Origin: Adiantum capillus-veneris
Taxonomy: Eukaryota; Streptophyta; Polypodiopsida; Polypodiales; Pteridaceae
Length of the DNA: 64,000 nt
Direction of reading: 5' to 3'
Assembly: GCA_014529385.2 (NCBI GenBank)
Contig: CM043959.1
Location: 91,739,529 to 91,803,528 of the forward strand
The notes below the pieces were generated by a model that worked only from the letters and a program-made list of their open reading frames with translations, ran no database searches and was not told the DNA's origin. A program made the position numbers and the translations under genes. This document shows, piece after piece, positions 1 to 11,375 of the stretch (positions are counted from its first letter, which is position 1; every line of letters starts with the position of its first letter).

Positions 1-2385
1 AAATTATAGGACATTCATGTCATTCGCAAATTTGATTTCATTTGGAGAGCAACCCTAGCTTCACATTTGTTGAATACAACCTAGGCACCTTAAACTTGCT
101 CATATGTTGGACATACCCTACAATTAAGGGATTGCATCTTGAGCATGAAGCGCATCAAGATCTTGTTGTGATTTCAAAGCTACACCACACTTGGCATACA
201 TGTTAGTCAAGATCTTGTTGTGATTTCAAAGCTACACCACACTTGGCGTACATGTTAGTCAAAGCATGGCCAAGTAGTCAACGCTCTCAATATGAAGTTC
301 TAACTGTTGGATGATGTCATGTGTCTTCAAAACTAAGGCATAGGTGATTGCAATTGGATAGAAGCTTGCCTTGTCTTCCCCTTTCAACAATCATTCAAGC
401 ATAGATCATTGCATTTAGATAGAAGCCTTGGCTTTTCATTTGTTGAAAATAGCCTAGTGCTTCATTGTCCTACCCATGTTGGGTGGACATACCTCAAAAG
501 AAATGGAGCCCAAGCCTTAAAGCAAGGACACGAAATTTGTCAAGAATTTGATGTGCTTTCAATAGCACAAAACGCTCAGTAATGCATACTAATCAAAGCA
601 ATGCTAAGAAAGACATTGCGTGTAATTTGTAAACATTCCCACGCTACTTTTTTCATGATAGATTTGTTTTCTGAGATCACCACCTTGCATGTTTCGCATG
701 CCTTTAGATTGCAAGCATTGGAGATTGCATTTGGCAAGAAGCCCTCATTTTAATATTGTTGAAAATGACCAAGAGCTTCCTAGCCTTGCCATATCCTTGA
801 ATAATTGTAGTTCAAAGATTTCATAGGGACATAGTGCTTGTAAACAGCTTGTGATTTTAAAACTATAGCATACTTGGCATATATCTCAATCAAAGCATTG
901 CCAAGAATGATGACCTTTCAACCCAAGTGACTACCAATATCATCCTTGATTTGGTTGCTCATGTCAATATCTTGCTGCAAGATGCCTTCCAAATGAAAAC
1001 ATGACCTCATCATTGCCCCTCTTGAACACATTTTGCAATTATATGTCCAAGAAATTACCATGCATGCTAACCAATCGGAAAGGGATACAAAAAATGGTCA
1101 AAGGAGTGTGGATTTTTGGTGAAGAGGCATGTCCTATAGGGAAGAGCCATAACAAGTCAAGGATAGGGATCCCTTTGAGTGTTTGTTCTTTGAATTTTCA
1201 TCCATGATGAATTACAAACTAATAAAATGTGATAGAAATCATGGAAGGTGGCAATTGGCAAGCACAAATACATGTTCGATAGCTTATGATTACTTATCTC
1301 ATTAATCATTTGTTGTACTTGGCATATATGTCAATCCAAGGCATTTCCAAGGATGATGTTATTTTTTTATAGCCCTTGACTACAAAAAAGTTAGATTTGT
1401 ATTTGCTAACCCTGGTTGTTGCATTGCCCATGTTTGCACATACCTTGCTATAAGTGCAATGCAAGTGGCTACATCTAGGACAAGAATATTGACAAGAAAT
1501 TATTGTACTTTCGAAAGTACACCACACTTGGCATACATGTTGACCAAAGAATTTTGTTTTCCAATGACCATTGACCATAATCTCATCAAGAATTTGTTTT
1601 CCCATGTCAACATCTTGTATGATGCCATGTGCTTAAAATGCAAGCACATGTGGCAAGAAGGAAAAGTGACGAAGAGGTGCATAAGGGAAAAAAATGCTTG
1701 GTATGTAAAAGTAAGCTTGACGTAGTTGAGACTACTCAAAGTAGACCAATGAGTCTACATATACTAGAAGAAATAGAAGATCTATAGTCACATATAGAGA
1801 ACGTATTGAAAGCATGCATCAATGAGACCAATGAGTGCACATATACAAGAAGAAATAGAAGAGCTATAGTCACATGTAGAGAATGGACTAAAGGCGTGCA
1901 TCAATGTGGTCAAACAACATGAGGAAAACACTTAATGATAGAAGTGGTTAAAAAGAAAAAGGCACATTGGAAAGAATGCATGCCACATATTCTCAAAGCT
2001 AGAGAGGTGGTAAAACGGGTTTTCTACATAGAGAGGGAAGAGTAATCATTGCCGAGAAATGGAGTGCATAACGATGCATGATCAAGAGGTTGATACTAAG
2101 GTTTGCAATATGAAATTGTAACGGATCCTTTGATTGGATGGAGGTGCTTTTGTAGAAATCATTTTATATCTAGAAGCCCATGAATGTAAGATAAGGAACT
2201 TGCCTATAGTCTCATGTTATAGATGGGAGTCACCAGAAGGAAAGAAGCTTCTCAAAATATTAGTAGAGGGTCAAGAGGAGTTGCCATGTTAATAGGGAGG
2301 AATTGCATCCATTGTACACAGTGTGAAGAGATGAGTCCCATCAAAGTTTGGATAGTGGGTTTTCATTCTCTTTGTATTGCCATTT
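1..2385 (-). pseudogene. PPR-protein gene relic, left copy
   Basis: The minus strand carries scattered fragments of pentatricopeptide repeats, for example the phrases GKQILDEIMV and MYAKCGVLSK near 1500-1600 and an NYNYSRIWQG-like phrase near 800. They are separated by many stops and frameshifts and no long open frame survives. In plants, intact PPR proteins bind organellar RNA; nothing here suggests this copy does. The same sequence recurs at 53.89-56.08 kb. This copy keeps about 308 bases (around 1128-1435) that the right copy lacks. Confidence 0.6.
1..2385 (+). repeat. Long direct repeat, left copy
   Basis: This stretch aligns by eye, nearly base for base, with about 53888-56078 in the same orientation. 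Differences are scattered substitutions, a roughly 308-base deletion in the right copy, and extra copies of a short motif (near 54060-54170) in the right copy. Similarity ends near 2385, where the text after ATTGCCA diverges. The left boundary lies before the window. Confidence 0.85.
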
Positions 2386-2890
2386 TAACATGAGAAAATC
2401 ATTTAGGAGAATTAGATATTAGTTATTATGACAATAATGAAACTATCCTTCTATCTTACATTCAGAGCTTGACATCATCTCCATGTCTTACTTTATCATG
2501 TTACAAACAAACAACCTCTTTATGGATTTCAACACCTAGGGATTTTCCTTGCCTAAAGCTTGGACTGCAAGAGAACATCCATTTTCATTAAAGGCCTTCT
2601 CTAACCGGTTGGTATCCATTTGAGATATTGTATTTCTTGACCTCTTGACAAGAGTGAATTTGGCTTTGTCGACTTCTTGGGAGAAACCCTAGGTTGACCT
2701 ATGATTTGATTTTAGTAATTCAACATCAGTTTAAGTAATCCAACTTAGGCTGGCCTATGATTCGACTTAAGTAATCCAACATCAACTTAGACCTTTTGTC
2801 TTGGTTGTGCACTGCATTTCCTTCTCCATATGTAAGTGAGTGAATAAAATCTGGACTCCTCTTAACTTTCAAGGCCCTGAAAAAGTGTGC
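2386..2890. other. No recognisable gene
   Basis: No supported coding region, RNA gene or repeat was seen here. A short near-repeat occurs around 2690-2790, where phrases about drawing from AAGTAATCCAAC appear two to three times. It lies between the left direct repeat and a LINE remnant. Confidence 0.4.
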
Positions 2891-2899
2891 TTGATTAGT

Positions 2900-4720
2900 A
2901 GTCTTTGGTTGAAGGCAACTAGTTGAAGGTAGGTCTCTCTAGATAAAAGATGTACCTTTCTAACCTCCCCAAGTGAGTCATCAACAAATATGCTTTAACT
3001 TCTAGCCACCTTTTGTGCTCTGCCTTGAAGTCAACCCTTCCTTTTTCTTAGTGCTTACCCAATCTACTTCATCTTCCAGATGCTTCAGGCACTCCTCACG
3101 GGCCCTTTTCACTCTAGTGCATGCACTTTTCATTTCTTTTTGAATACCCTTGGCAAAGTTGTCTCAAGATTTGGGGTTAGCCTCTTTGACATCTCTATTC
3201 AACTTTCTCAAAGCTTTTTTTGTCAAGGTTTTGAAGAGATGATGCTTGAAGAGGTGCACGCTCGTGATGAGTAGTTTCTTTGACCCTTTAAGGTGTTGTC
3301 CTTCCCCTTTGACTTTTCTAATCTTAGTGTATAGTGGTATGTGGTCTGACAAGCATTGAGAGCTCACCACCTTTATCTCAAGAAGCAATGGAATCCATCA
3401 GCTTGATGAGAACAATAGCATCTGTGAAGCCGAGATGTCCTACAGGCATATTGCAGAATGGTATACATAAAGCTGGGCATGTTATTCCATGGCCCAACCT
3501 CCCACATGTCTATTAGAGCCTATTTCTCACAAAGGCTCTATCATATTTTTTTTCGACCATGTCCGTAGGCTTGAGAAGCCTATCCTATCCCTTCTCTTCT
3601 CTACCATATCAATCTCCTAGTAGAAGACATTCCCGTTCAATCGGAGTGTATGAGGTGCACCCACAATTCGGCTCTTTCATTGGCAGTGCATGGGACATAT
3701 ATGTTAACAATGTTAATTGGTTACCCCCTTGACTCTCCCTCCCAGAGCTCTCCCAGATGGGTGATTTAGGACTACCTTAGGCTCAAGGTCCTTGTCCACA
3801 ACAGTGAGAATGCCATTGTAACCATCAACTCCCTCCTCGTACGGTGTAGAAAATCATCTTCTTCCCCATCGCTTGCTTTCTCTTATTGTAGTCATCAATG
3901 TGCTGCTCTTGGATGGCCCAATAGATGACTTCCTAAACTTTTTTGATTTCCTCCCAGAAAAGGGTGTTCTTCTTTCAGGTTTTTAGGCCGTTCACATTCC
4001 ATGACTGGATCACAATTCCCTCCATCATTGAGAAAGGGTACAAACTACTCCACCTCGAGGAACTCTTCCTCCATAGTCTTTTTCCTATTTTCCTCCTCCA
4101 TTGGTATTTTCTCAACATCAATTTGGGAGCTTACCAACTCAAATGTCCTGAGGTTCTCACATTTAGTATCTCGCAGCACGTCAAACATATTGTTGTGCAA
4201 GAATAGGGGTTTTGGGGTGATGGTATCCTTCATCCTTCTTCCTAAAAAATGGGTGAGAGCACAATCTTTTGAACCACTTGGGTTGTTGTTTTATGTTGAG
4301 AAGCGGACAAGAAGCGGTAACTAGGGTTGGTCTTTCCACTATTGTAATGTGCTTGTGTACGCTTCTCGAACTTCTCGAAGGCTTTCGTGCTAACTTTGGG
4401 CTGCTCATCCTTTCTAGATTGCTCTATGTTTTTCAATGGTGTTATCTTGCTTGTAGTGGTTGTTAGGAGTGTTGCTTGCTCAACTCTTTCCCAATCCAAG
4501 GACATGTTGCCATGACCATAGTAGCAGGACACGACCTTACAAAATCTGTGAACTTGTTACACATAAAGCATGCACCAAAAAAGGTTGAGGTTTGAGGAGG
4601 CAAGCTATTTTTTATGTGAGCATGGACATGTGGGATTAATGGCACATATCAATCTAGGGTGTCGATATCAATCAAGCTATGTAGATCTTATAATAATAAA
4701 TAGTACCTAAGATTAGTTTA
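2900..4720 (-). pseudogene. LINE retrotransposon remnant (ORF1 zinc knuckle + AP endonuclease)
   Basis: Read on the minus strand, 4463-4645 contains a zinc-knuckle-like string (CFMCNKFTDFVRSC) typical of the end of a plant LINE ORF1. From about 4020 downward comes IQSWNVNGL, the hallmark N-terminus of the LINE AP-type endonuclease, then NTLFWEEIKK and, near 3360, the closing SDHIPLY motif of the same domain. Several in-frame stops and frameshifts interrupt it. No reverse-transcriptase core is recognisable below 2900, so it is truncated. Family assignment rests on these motifs. Confidence 0.6.
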
Positions 4721-5055
4721 GCCCTGTGACATGACTGCACATCAAAAGTTGACATGGACACATATATGTCATGAAAACAAGCAACATGAGGAGATTGTTA
4801 GTAGGGTTGTTGCAAAACCTGATGACCTAGAAGAGAAGGAGGACGAGAAGGTGGGGATTGAGCAGGGTGCAGAAGAGGCCAACAAAGGGGAGGGAATCTT
4901 TGTAGAATATTGATTGAATTTCTTTTCAAGAAAGTATGTCCCCACGATTTCATAAAATTGTCAAAAAGCGGAATCCCGTACAGATGCCTTTGTGAAGATT
5001 AAGGTGCAGCTTGCTCTTAGCTGCTCATGCATGGTCCACGTGTGCAGTTTAGCAG

Positions 5056-5171
<116 letters not shown>

Positions 5172-5249
5172 GGTCGATGCTCATCCTATAAGCGTGATCG
5201 TTATCATGCATAGAGAGCGACGACAAATCCACAGAAAAATCCTTTGATC

Positions 5250-5251
<2 letters not shown>

Positions 5252-5304
<53 letters not shown>
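5252..5304. repeat. (CT)n microsatellite
   Basis: Uninterrupted CT dinucleotides, about 80 bases after the preceding compound microsatellite. No gene is evident between this and 5860. Confidence 0.95.
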
Positions 5305-5306
<2 letters not shown>

Positions 5307-5859
5307 ATGTACGCAACATATCCTCTTAGCGTCACTGATGGGGAGGGAAGAAGCAATATGCCTTTCTCTAGATTGAGTTTGCCTTTTCTCTCACCACCTT
5401 CCCCATTCACCTACGGTCTCACCTGAAGCCCCGGAGGATGCTTGTTGTACTCATTTCTGCACACGTGCGCAGGGAAGAGATGGGGGTGGGCACTGTAGGG
5501 GTAGGGGAGGAGATGGGCAGGGAGGAGATGCAGAAGGTGGGCATAGGCAGGGCCTCGATAGGGTGGCGCTAAGGTAGCTGTAGGGGAGAGAGAACCTTGC
5601 ATACTATTGATTTTATTTCAACGTACACCAATATGTATGTACACCAGAAGTATGTGGAAACGATTTTAGGCAATGGCCTCTCAGAGGTTGTGTGCCATTG
5701 ACAGGGAGGCTTCTGCAGACGCTCACACAACAATTGGGATGCATCGGAGGGATCCCCATAGGCGGAGCGAGCTGTAACAGAGGGTTGCAGAGGTCACGAG
5801 GGAGGAATATATTTCTTTAACATAAGCAGGGCCTGGTGTTGCAGCATGGGGAATCCAAT

Positions 5860-5925
5860 CAGATGGCTTAGGCCAGCAGTTGTAGGGTCATTCACACGTT
5901 CCGGTGAGGGTTCGAGTCTAAGCAT
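5860..5925 (+). repeat. tRNA-like SINE head with A and B boxes
   Basis: TGGCTTAGGCC at 5864-5874 fits an RNA polymerase III A box, and GGTTCGAGTCT at 5909-5919 fits the B box in 10 of 11 positions. The 45-base spacing is that of a tRNA gene. A tRNA cloverleaf and anticodon are not apparent, so this is more likely the tRNA-derived head of a SINE than a tRNA gene. The element's 3' end was not found. Confidence 0.4.
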
Positions 5926-6236
5926 CTCCCTTTTGATGGATAACTCACCGAATGGCATCTGGACAGATTTCAGCCAATAAATTGAAGAACCTACCAGTGT
6001 GTACCTACCTAGAATATTCATGAATTGAAGGTTGCGGGAAAAGTTCCGAGGGACCTTACGGATCAAGATGAGATTTAAGCTCAAGATGTGGGACGAGAGA
6101 GATATCCAAAAACCGTAAATTTTCTACTGTATGAAATTAGGAAATGAAACGACAGCGTTTCGACTTCCCTCGGAAGGACACCAGCGTAAAACCCCACAGA
6201 CGCGCACACAAGCGATCCTCTCTTCTGTTCTGCAGA

Positions 6237-6611
6237 ATGGGGAAGTTGGAGGCCTCCTTGCTCTTCGTCTTCCTGGTTGCCTGCACAGCAATCCCTTCCG
6301 TCGTCAACGCCCAACTCAATTGCGACAAAGCCCACGTGGGCCTCGCCAAGCAGGACTGCATGAACGCCATCAATATGGTTACCGAGGATGTTTTCACACT
6401 CCAGCCCGGCCACTTCATGCAAGAGGTCTTTGGGTCATGTAAGGCCAAAGTGTCCAACAACGGTTGGGAGGCGAAGAAGTTCTACCGTGACAGCGTCACC
6501 CTCGAGTTTAATGACATCCTTCTCGAATGTGTCTACTACAATTCCCACCCAGGTGCAGTGTTGAGTGGCAACAATATCTTCTACTCACTTATGCCTATTT
6601 CTCGCCCCTGA
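6237..6611 (+). CDS. Small secreted four-cysteine protein, 124 aa
   Basis: The start at 6237 is preferred over the upstream in-frame ATG at 6144. It places a classic signal peptide first: MGK followed by a hydrophobic core (LLFVFLVAC) and a likely cleavage site after Ala25 (VVNA/Q). The mature part is about 99 residues with four cysteines (C29, C41, C68, C98), consistent with two disulfides in a secreted protein. No paralogue is seen in the window. The family is not recognised; the spacing recalls small apoplastic cysteine-rich proteins but no function is claimed. The gene is intronless as read. The stop is followed at once by a short minisatellite. Confidence 0.6.
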   Translation: MGKLEASLLFVFLVACTAIPSVVNAQLNCDKAHVGLAKQDCMNAINMVTEDVFTLQPGHFMQEVFGSCKAKVSNNGWEAKKFYRDSVTLEFNDILLECVYYNSHPGAVLSGNNIFYSLMPISRP

Positions 6612-6629
6612 GATGATCAAGGGTAGCAT

Positions 6630-6805
6630 GGTAACAATGCTTCTATATTATGGACATTAATGCAAATGAGGTTAATATAATGCTTCTATATTGTGGACAT
6701 GAAGGCAAACAGGATTAGCCACAATGCTTGTCTATTATGGACATGAATGCAATTGGCATCAACAACATTGCTTGTCTATCATGGACATGAATGTAATTGG
6801 GAGTA
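6630..6805 (+). repeat. Four-copy ~44-bp minisatellite after the secreted-protein gene
   Basis: Four diverged units share a core of AATGCTT, then TATT, then TGGACATGAATGCAA. They begin near 6635, 6678, 6722 and 6766. They probably lie in the 3' UTR of the preceding gene (inference). From 6806 to 7240 no gene or repeat was recognised. Confidence 0.75.
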
Positions 6806-7450
6806 TCTTGACTTGCCCCTCTCCAAAAGTCCTTTCTCTGTATCTTTTTTCTTCTAATCCGTTGCCATAGGAGTTTTGAATGATAAAGATTTCTTAAAAA
6901 ATACAGCTATATTGTTGGGTAATGAACTTGGGTCGTTATGCACACATGCAACCACCTTAACGACTAAATTACAATCCCATTTGGCATGATTAGGGTATTT
7001 TTCTTGTTTCTTGGCCCTATGTTACATGAGAATTTTGGAAGTGCAGAACTGTATCGCTCCATTGCTAATTAGAGCTACATTGGAGATGCTTGTTCTCCCC
7101 TATTGTCATGTGTTAATAATATGTATAGCTCTTTTCCATAATTAATACTTTATCTTATTGCCCATTAGAAATTAGAGATGCATTCATACTACATAAACCA
7201 TGAGATTTTGAATTGAAGCAAGATTACCATCATGCATATTTAGAGCAGTTAGCCCAAAGACTATTTTTTGAAAGTTGAAAGGAGAGCGATGCCACGTTAG
7301 CGAAAAGACGCAAATGAGATCGAGACTTTAGATCGTGACTTTTCTTTCTTCCACTTTCTCACTCTTTCTTTGCACCCGACGTCAGTTTCTTCTGCTTTAT
7401 TCAACCTGCTCTTCTCACAATCTATTCTGCTCTGAAGTAAAGGCAGGTAC

Positions 7451-7453
<3 letters not shown>

Positions 7454-7515
<62 letters not shown>
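7454..7515. repeat. (TC)n tract in leader of array unit 1
   Basis: An uninterrupted TC run ends a few bases before the ATG at 7521. It lies in the same leader position as the tracts in units 2 and 3. Confidence 0.9.
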
Positions 7516-7519
<4 letters not shown>

Positions 7520-7520
7520 G

Positions 7521-9454
7521 ATGAGTACAGATGCTTTGTGTGTGGACGAAGGAGAAGGAGGTATGGTGGATAAGTGTTATGAGGAAGAATTGGTGAGCAA
7601 GCTGGATGCAATGTTCCCTGGCTACGCTGATGCCTATTTCGGGGAAGAAGAGATGCTCGAAACCGGAAGTGGTGCTAGTCATGCCCTGTTGGATAGGGAG
7701 TTGTTGGCCTGCGAGCCGTACTTAAATGGTGAGTATTGTACCAATGAAGAAAGCGAAGAGGAATACCAAGCGGATCGGGTTGACGTCTATTCCCCGCATG
7801 ACGGGGCGAAGCAAGTGCTGGCAGAACTGAATGGACTGATGCTTGTGCCAGAAAATGGAAATTGGCAAGAATGAGGCCTCCGGTGACGCTAGTAGGGTGG
7901 ATGTGAAATTTTGCGGTATTCTTGGTAAACCAGGCTTTGGGAATTTGGTGGCCAGCGGGCCATACGAAATGGGCAGCAATGAAATGCATGAAGAGGCGGA
8001 AGAGAAACACCAGGTAGACCTTGTTGCCTCCTACTTCCCACGTGATGGGGAAAGGGCGAAATATGCGTCGCAAGGTGAACTACAGCTGGCTGCCTCCTTT
8101 GTGCCCGAGAACCGGGCTGTGGAGATCATTGGCGTTATGCCTCGGGCATGCGAGGAGTTGAGGTTGGGCAACCCGTCAAGTCAGGATGAGACGGTGAACT
8201 TGGAGCGTTGCATGGATGTCGTGATGCTAGGACGCGACCTGAATGTAAGGGATGCGGGCCAGGAAGGGCCAGTTGATACGCGTATAACCAATCGTATGTC
8301 GCTGAGGCGGGGGACCTGTTTGATGCCGAGCCAGCAATGAAATGCATGAAGAGGCGGAAGAGAAACACCAGGTAGACCTTGCTGCCTCCTACTTCCCACG
8401 TGAAGGGGAAAGGGCGAAATATGCGTCGCAAGTTGAACTAGAGCTGGCTGCCTCCTTTGTGCCCGAGAACGGGGCTGTGGAGATCATTGGCGTTATGCCT
8501 CGGGCATGCGAGGAGTTGAGGTTGGGCAGCCCGTCAAGTCAGGATGAGACGGTGAACCTAGAGCGTTGCATGGATGTCGTGATGCTAGGACGCGACCTAA
8601 ATGTAAGGGATGCGGGCCAGGAAGGGCTAGTTGATACGCGTATAACCAATCGTATGTCGCTGAGGTGGGGGACGTGCTTGATGCCGAACCCATCCACCGA
8701 TGGTAGTTATAGTACAGGTACGAGTAGCCTTGACCTAAGGATGGTCGGGGATGCAGGAATGCCAGCTATGAGCAAACTGGTTTGGGGCACGTTTGGTAAA
8801 GAGAGTTGTGGGGATGCTTGGAAATGGTGGTCAGATTCCCCGCATTCGGGTGGAATGAGCAGTGAGTTGCCAAAGGTGATGGGTGTGATTCTGATGCGAA
8901 CGGACATTGATGTGCAAGAAACATCGGGACAAGATTGGGGGCATGACCTAACAGTAATGCACAGTGATCGGACCTCAGCTGGGGTTATGGAGATTCGACG
9001 GAGAATGTTTTCGAAGCGGTCTTGTGGGTTGTTTGCGGGACGTAAGCTATGTGGGGCGGATCCACAGAGGTCAGTCGCCATAAGGATACAACTCGGTTGG
9101 AAGAAACAGGCCCTATCGGGGACGAACTTGTATGGAACTCAAGAGGACACGAATAGCCAGTTCTCGACTATGGTACCCTCGACGAGGGACCCGTTGGCTA
9201 GAGATGCGCGAAGCTTGGTTGAGTGCAACTGGAGTCTCCGAGCCTGGTCGGATGGGCCAGACATGATGCTTTTAGAGGGCTGGATGCTCACTCTCTCAAG
9301 GTGTCCTGCAAGACAGCGCGCGACATTATTACTGGCCGAAATAGCATTGACTACCGTAGTCCGGGTTAGAGAGTCAAGCGAGATACGGGAACATAACAGA
9401 ATTTCAGCCGAATTTTTAGGGCAATTAGCCCAAAGACTATTTTTTGAAAGCTGA
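7521..9454 (+). pseudogene. Array unit 1: acidic protein, broken frame
   Basis: The ATG at 7521 opens an acidic frame (MSTDALCVDEGEGG, then LDAMFPGYADAYFGEEE) that stops at 7872-7874 after NWQE. Other copies have extra bases there and read on. A second frame (7843-8340) and a third (8342-9454) continue the same protein through a 358-base duplicated block. The product is rich in Glu/Asp and contains PRACEELRLGSPSSQDE. A related frame lies on the minus strand at 45.8-46.7 kb, sharing the AMFP motif and a following run of acidic and Cys residues. I do not recognise the family. It is unlikely to make one full-length protein. Confidence 0.6.
7974..8689 (+). repeat. 358-bp tandem subrepeat inside array unit 1
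   Basis: The block starting CAGCAATGAAATGC at 7974 recurs at 8332, exactly 358 bases later. Because 358 is not a multiple of 3, the second copy is read in a different frame, and the first frame ends at a TGA right at the junction. The same two-block arrangement is present in the later units. Confidence 0.85.
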
Positions 9455-9616
9455 AAGGAGAGCTATGCCACGTTAGCGAAAAGACACAAATGAGATCGCG
9501 ACTTTAGATTGTGACTTTTCTTTCTCACTCTTTCTCTGCACCTGACGTCAGTTTCTTCTGCTTTATTCAACCTGCTCTTCTTGCGATCTATTCTGCTCTG
9601 AAGTAAAGCCAGGTAC

Positions 9617-9618
<2 letters not shown>

Positions 9619-9681
<63 letters not shown>
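9619..9681. repeat. (TC)n tract in leader of array unit 2
   Basis: An uninterrupted TC run just upstream of the ATG at 9693, matching the tract in unit 1. Confidence 0.9.
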
Positions 9682-9684
<3 letters not shown>

Positions 9685-9692
9685 CTCGTGAG

Positions 9693-11375
9693 ATGAGTAC
9701 GGATGCTTTGTGTGTGGGTGAAGGAGAAGGAAGTATGGTGGATAAGTGATATGAGGAAGAAATGGGCGAGGAAGAATTGGTGAGCAAGCTGGATGCAATG
9801 TTCCCTGGCTACGTTGATGCCTATTTCGGGGAAGAGATGTAGAAACTGGAAGTGGTGCTAGTCATGCCCTGTTGGATGGGGAGTTGTTGGCCTGCGAGTC
9901 GTGCGAGCCGTACTTAAATGGTGAGTATTGTACCAATGAAGAAAGCGAAGAGGAATACCAAGCGGATCGGGTTGATGTCTATTCCCCGCATGACGGGGCG
10001 AAGCAAGTGCTGGCAGGACTGAATGGACTGATGCTTCTGCCAAAAATGGAAATTGGCAAGATGTAAGGCTGGATGAGGCCTCCGGTGATGCCAACAGGGT
10101 GGATGTGAAATTTTGCGGTATTCCTAGTAAACCAAGCTTTGGGAATTTGGTGGCCAGCGGGCCATACGAAATGGGCAGCAATAAAATGCATGAAGAGGCG
10201 GAAGAGAAACACCAGGTAGACCTTGTTGCCTCCTACTTCCCACATGATGGGGAAAGGGCGAAATATGCGTCGCAAGGTGAACTACAGCTGGCTGCCTCCT
10301 TTGTGCCCGAGAATGGGGCTGTGGAGATCATTGGCGTTATGCCTCGGGCATGCGAGGAGTTGAGGTTGGGCAGCCCGTCAAGTCAGGATGAGACGGTGAA
10401 CTTGGAGCGTTGCATGGATGTCGTGATGCTAGGACGCGACCTGAATGTAAGGGATGCGGGCCAGGAAAGGCCAGTTGATACGCGTATAACCAATCGTATG
10501 TCGCTGAGGCGGGGGACTTGTTTGATGCCAAGGCAGCAATGAAATGCATGAAGAGGCGGAAGAGAAACACCAGGTAGACCTTGCTGCCTCCTACTTCCCA
10601 CGTGAAGGGGAAGGGGCGAAATATGCGTCGCAAGTTGAACTATAGCTGGCTGCCTCCTTTGTGCCCGAGAACGGGGCTGTGGAGATCATTGGCGTTATGC
10701 CTCGGGCATGCGAGGAGTTGAGGTTGGGCAGCCCGTCAAGTCAGGATGAGACGGTGAACCTAGAGCGTTGCATGGATGTCGTGATGCTAGGACGCGACCT
10801 AAATGTAAGGGATGCGGGCCAGGAAGGGCTAGTTGATACGCGTATAACCAATGGTATGTCGCTGAGGTGGGGGACATGCTTGATGCCGAACCCATCCACC
10901 GATGGTAGTTATAGTACAGGTACGAGTAGCCTTGACCTAAGGATGGTCGGGGATGCAGGAATGCCAGCTATGAGCAAACTGGTTTGGGGCACGTTTGGTA
11001 AAGAGAGTTGTGGGGATGCTTGGAAATGGTGGTCAGATTCCCCGCATTCGGGTGGAATGAGCAGTGAGTTGCCAGAGGTGATGGGTGTTATTCTGATGCG
11101 AACGGACATTGATGTGCAAGAAACAGCGGGACAAGATTGGGGGCATGACCTAACAGTAATGCACAGTGATCGGACCTCAGCTGGGGTTATGGAGATTCGA
11201 CGGAGAATGTTTTCGAAGCGGTCTTGTGGGTTGTTTGCGGGACCTAAGCTATGTGGGGCGGATCCACAGAGGTCAGTCGCCATAAGGATACAACTCGGTT
11301 GGAAGAAGCAGGCCCTATCGGGGACGAACTTGTATGGAACTGAAGAGCACACGAATAGCCAGTTCTCGACTATGG
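9693..11375 (+). pseudogene. Array unit 2: acidic protein, early stop
   Basis: The ATG at 9693 has the same leader as unit 1, but codon 19 is TGA (9747-9749) where unit 1 has TGT for Cys. Downstream frames 10099-10542 and 10661-11443 preserve most of the ancestral protein text across the 358-base doublet. The unit ends abruptly at about 11375 by fusion to the middle of the next copy. Confidence 0.65.

Noticed and set aside
5864-5919. Functional tRNA gene
   Set aside because: A and B boxes are present, but no cloverleaf with paired acceptor and anticodon stems could be drawn.
8707-9081. Antisense ORFs across the acidic-family array
   Set aside because: They repeat in every unit only because the DNA repeats; the plus-strand frame has the homology to 45.8-46.7 kb and 35.9-36.9 kb.
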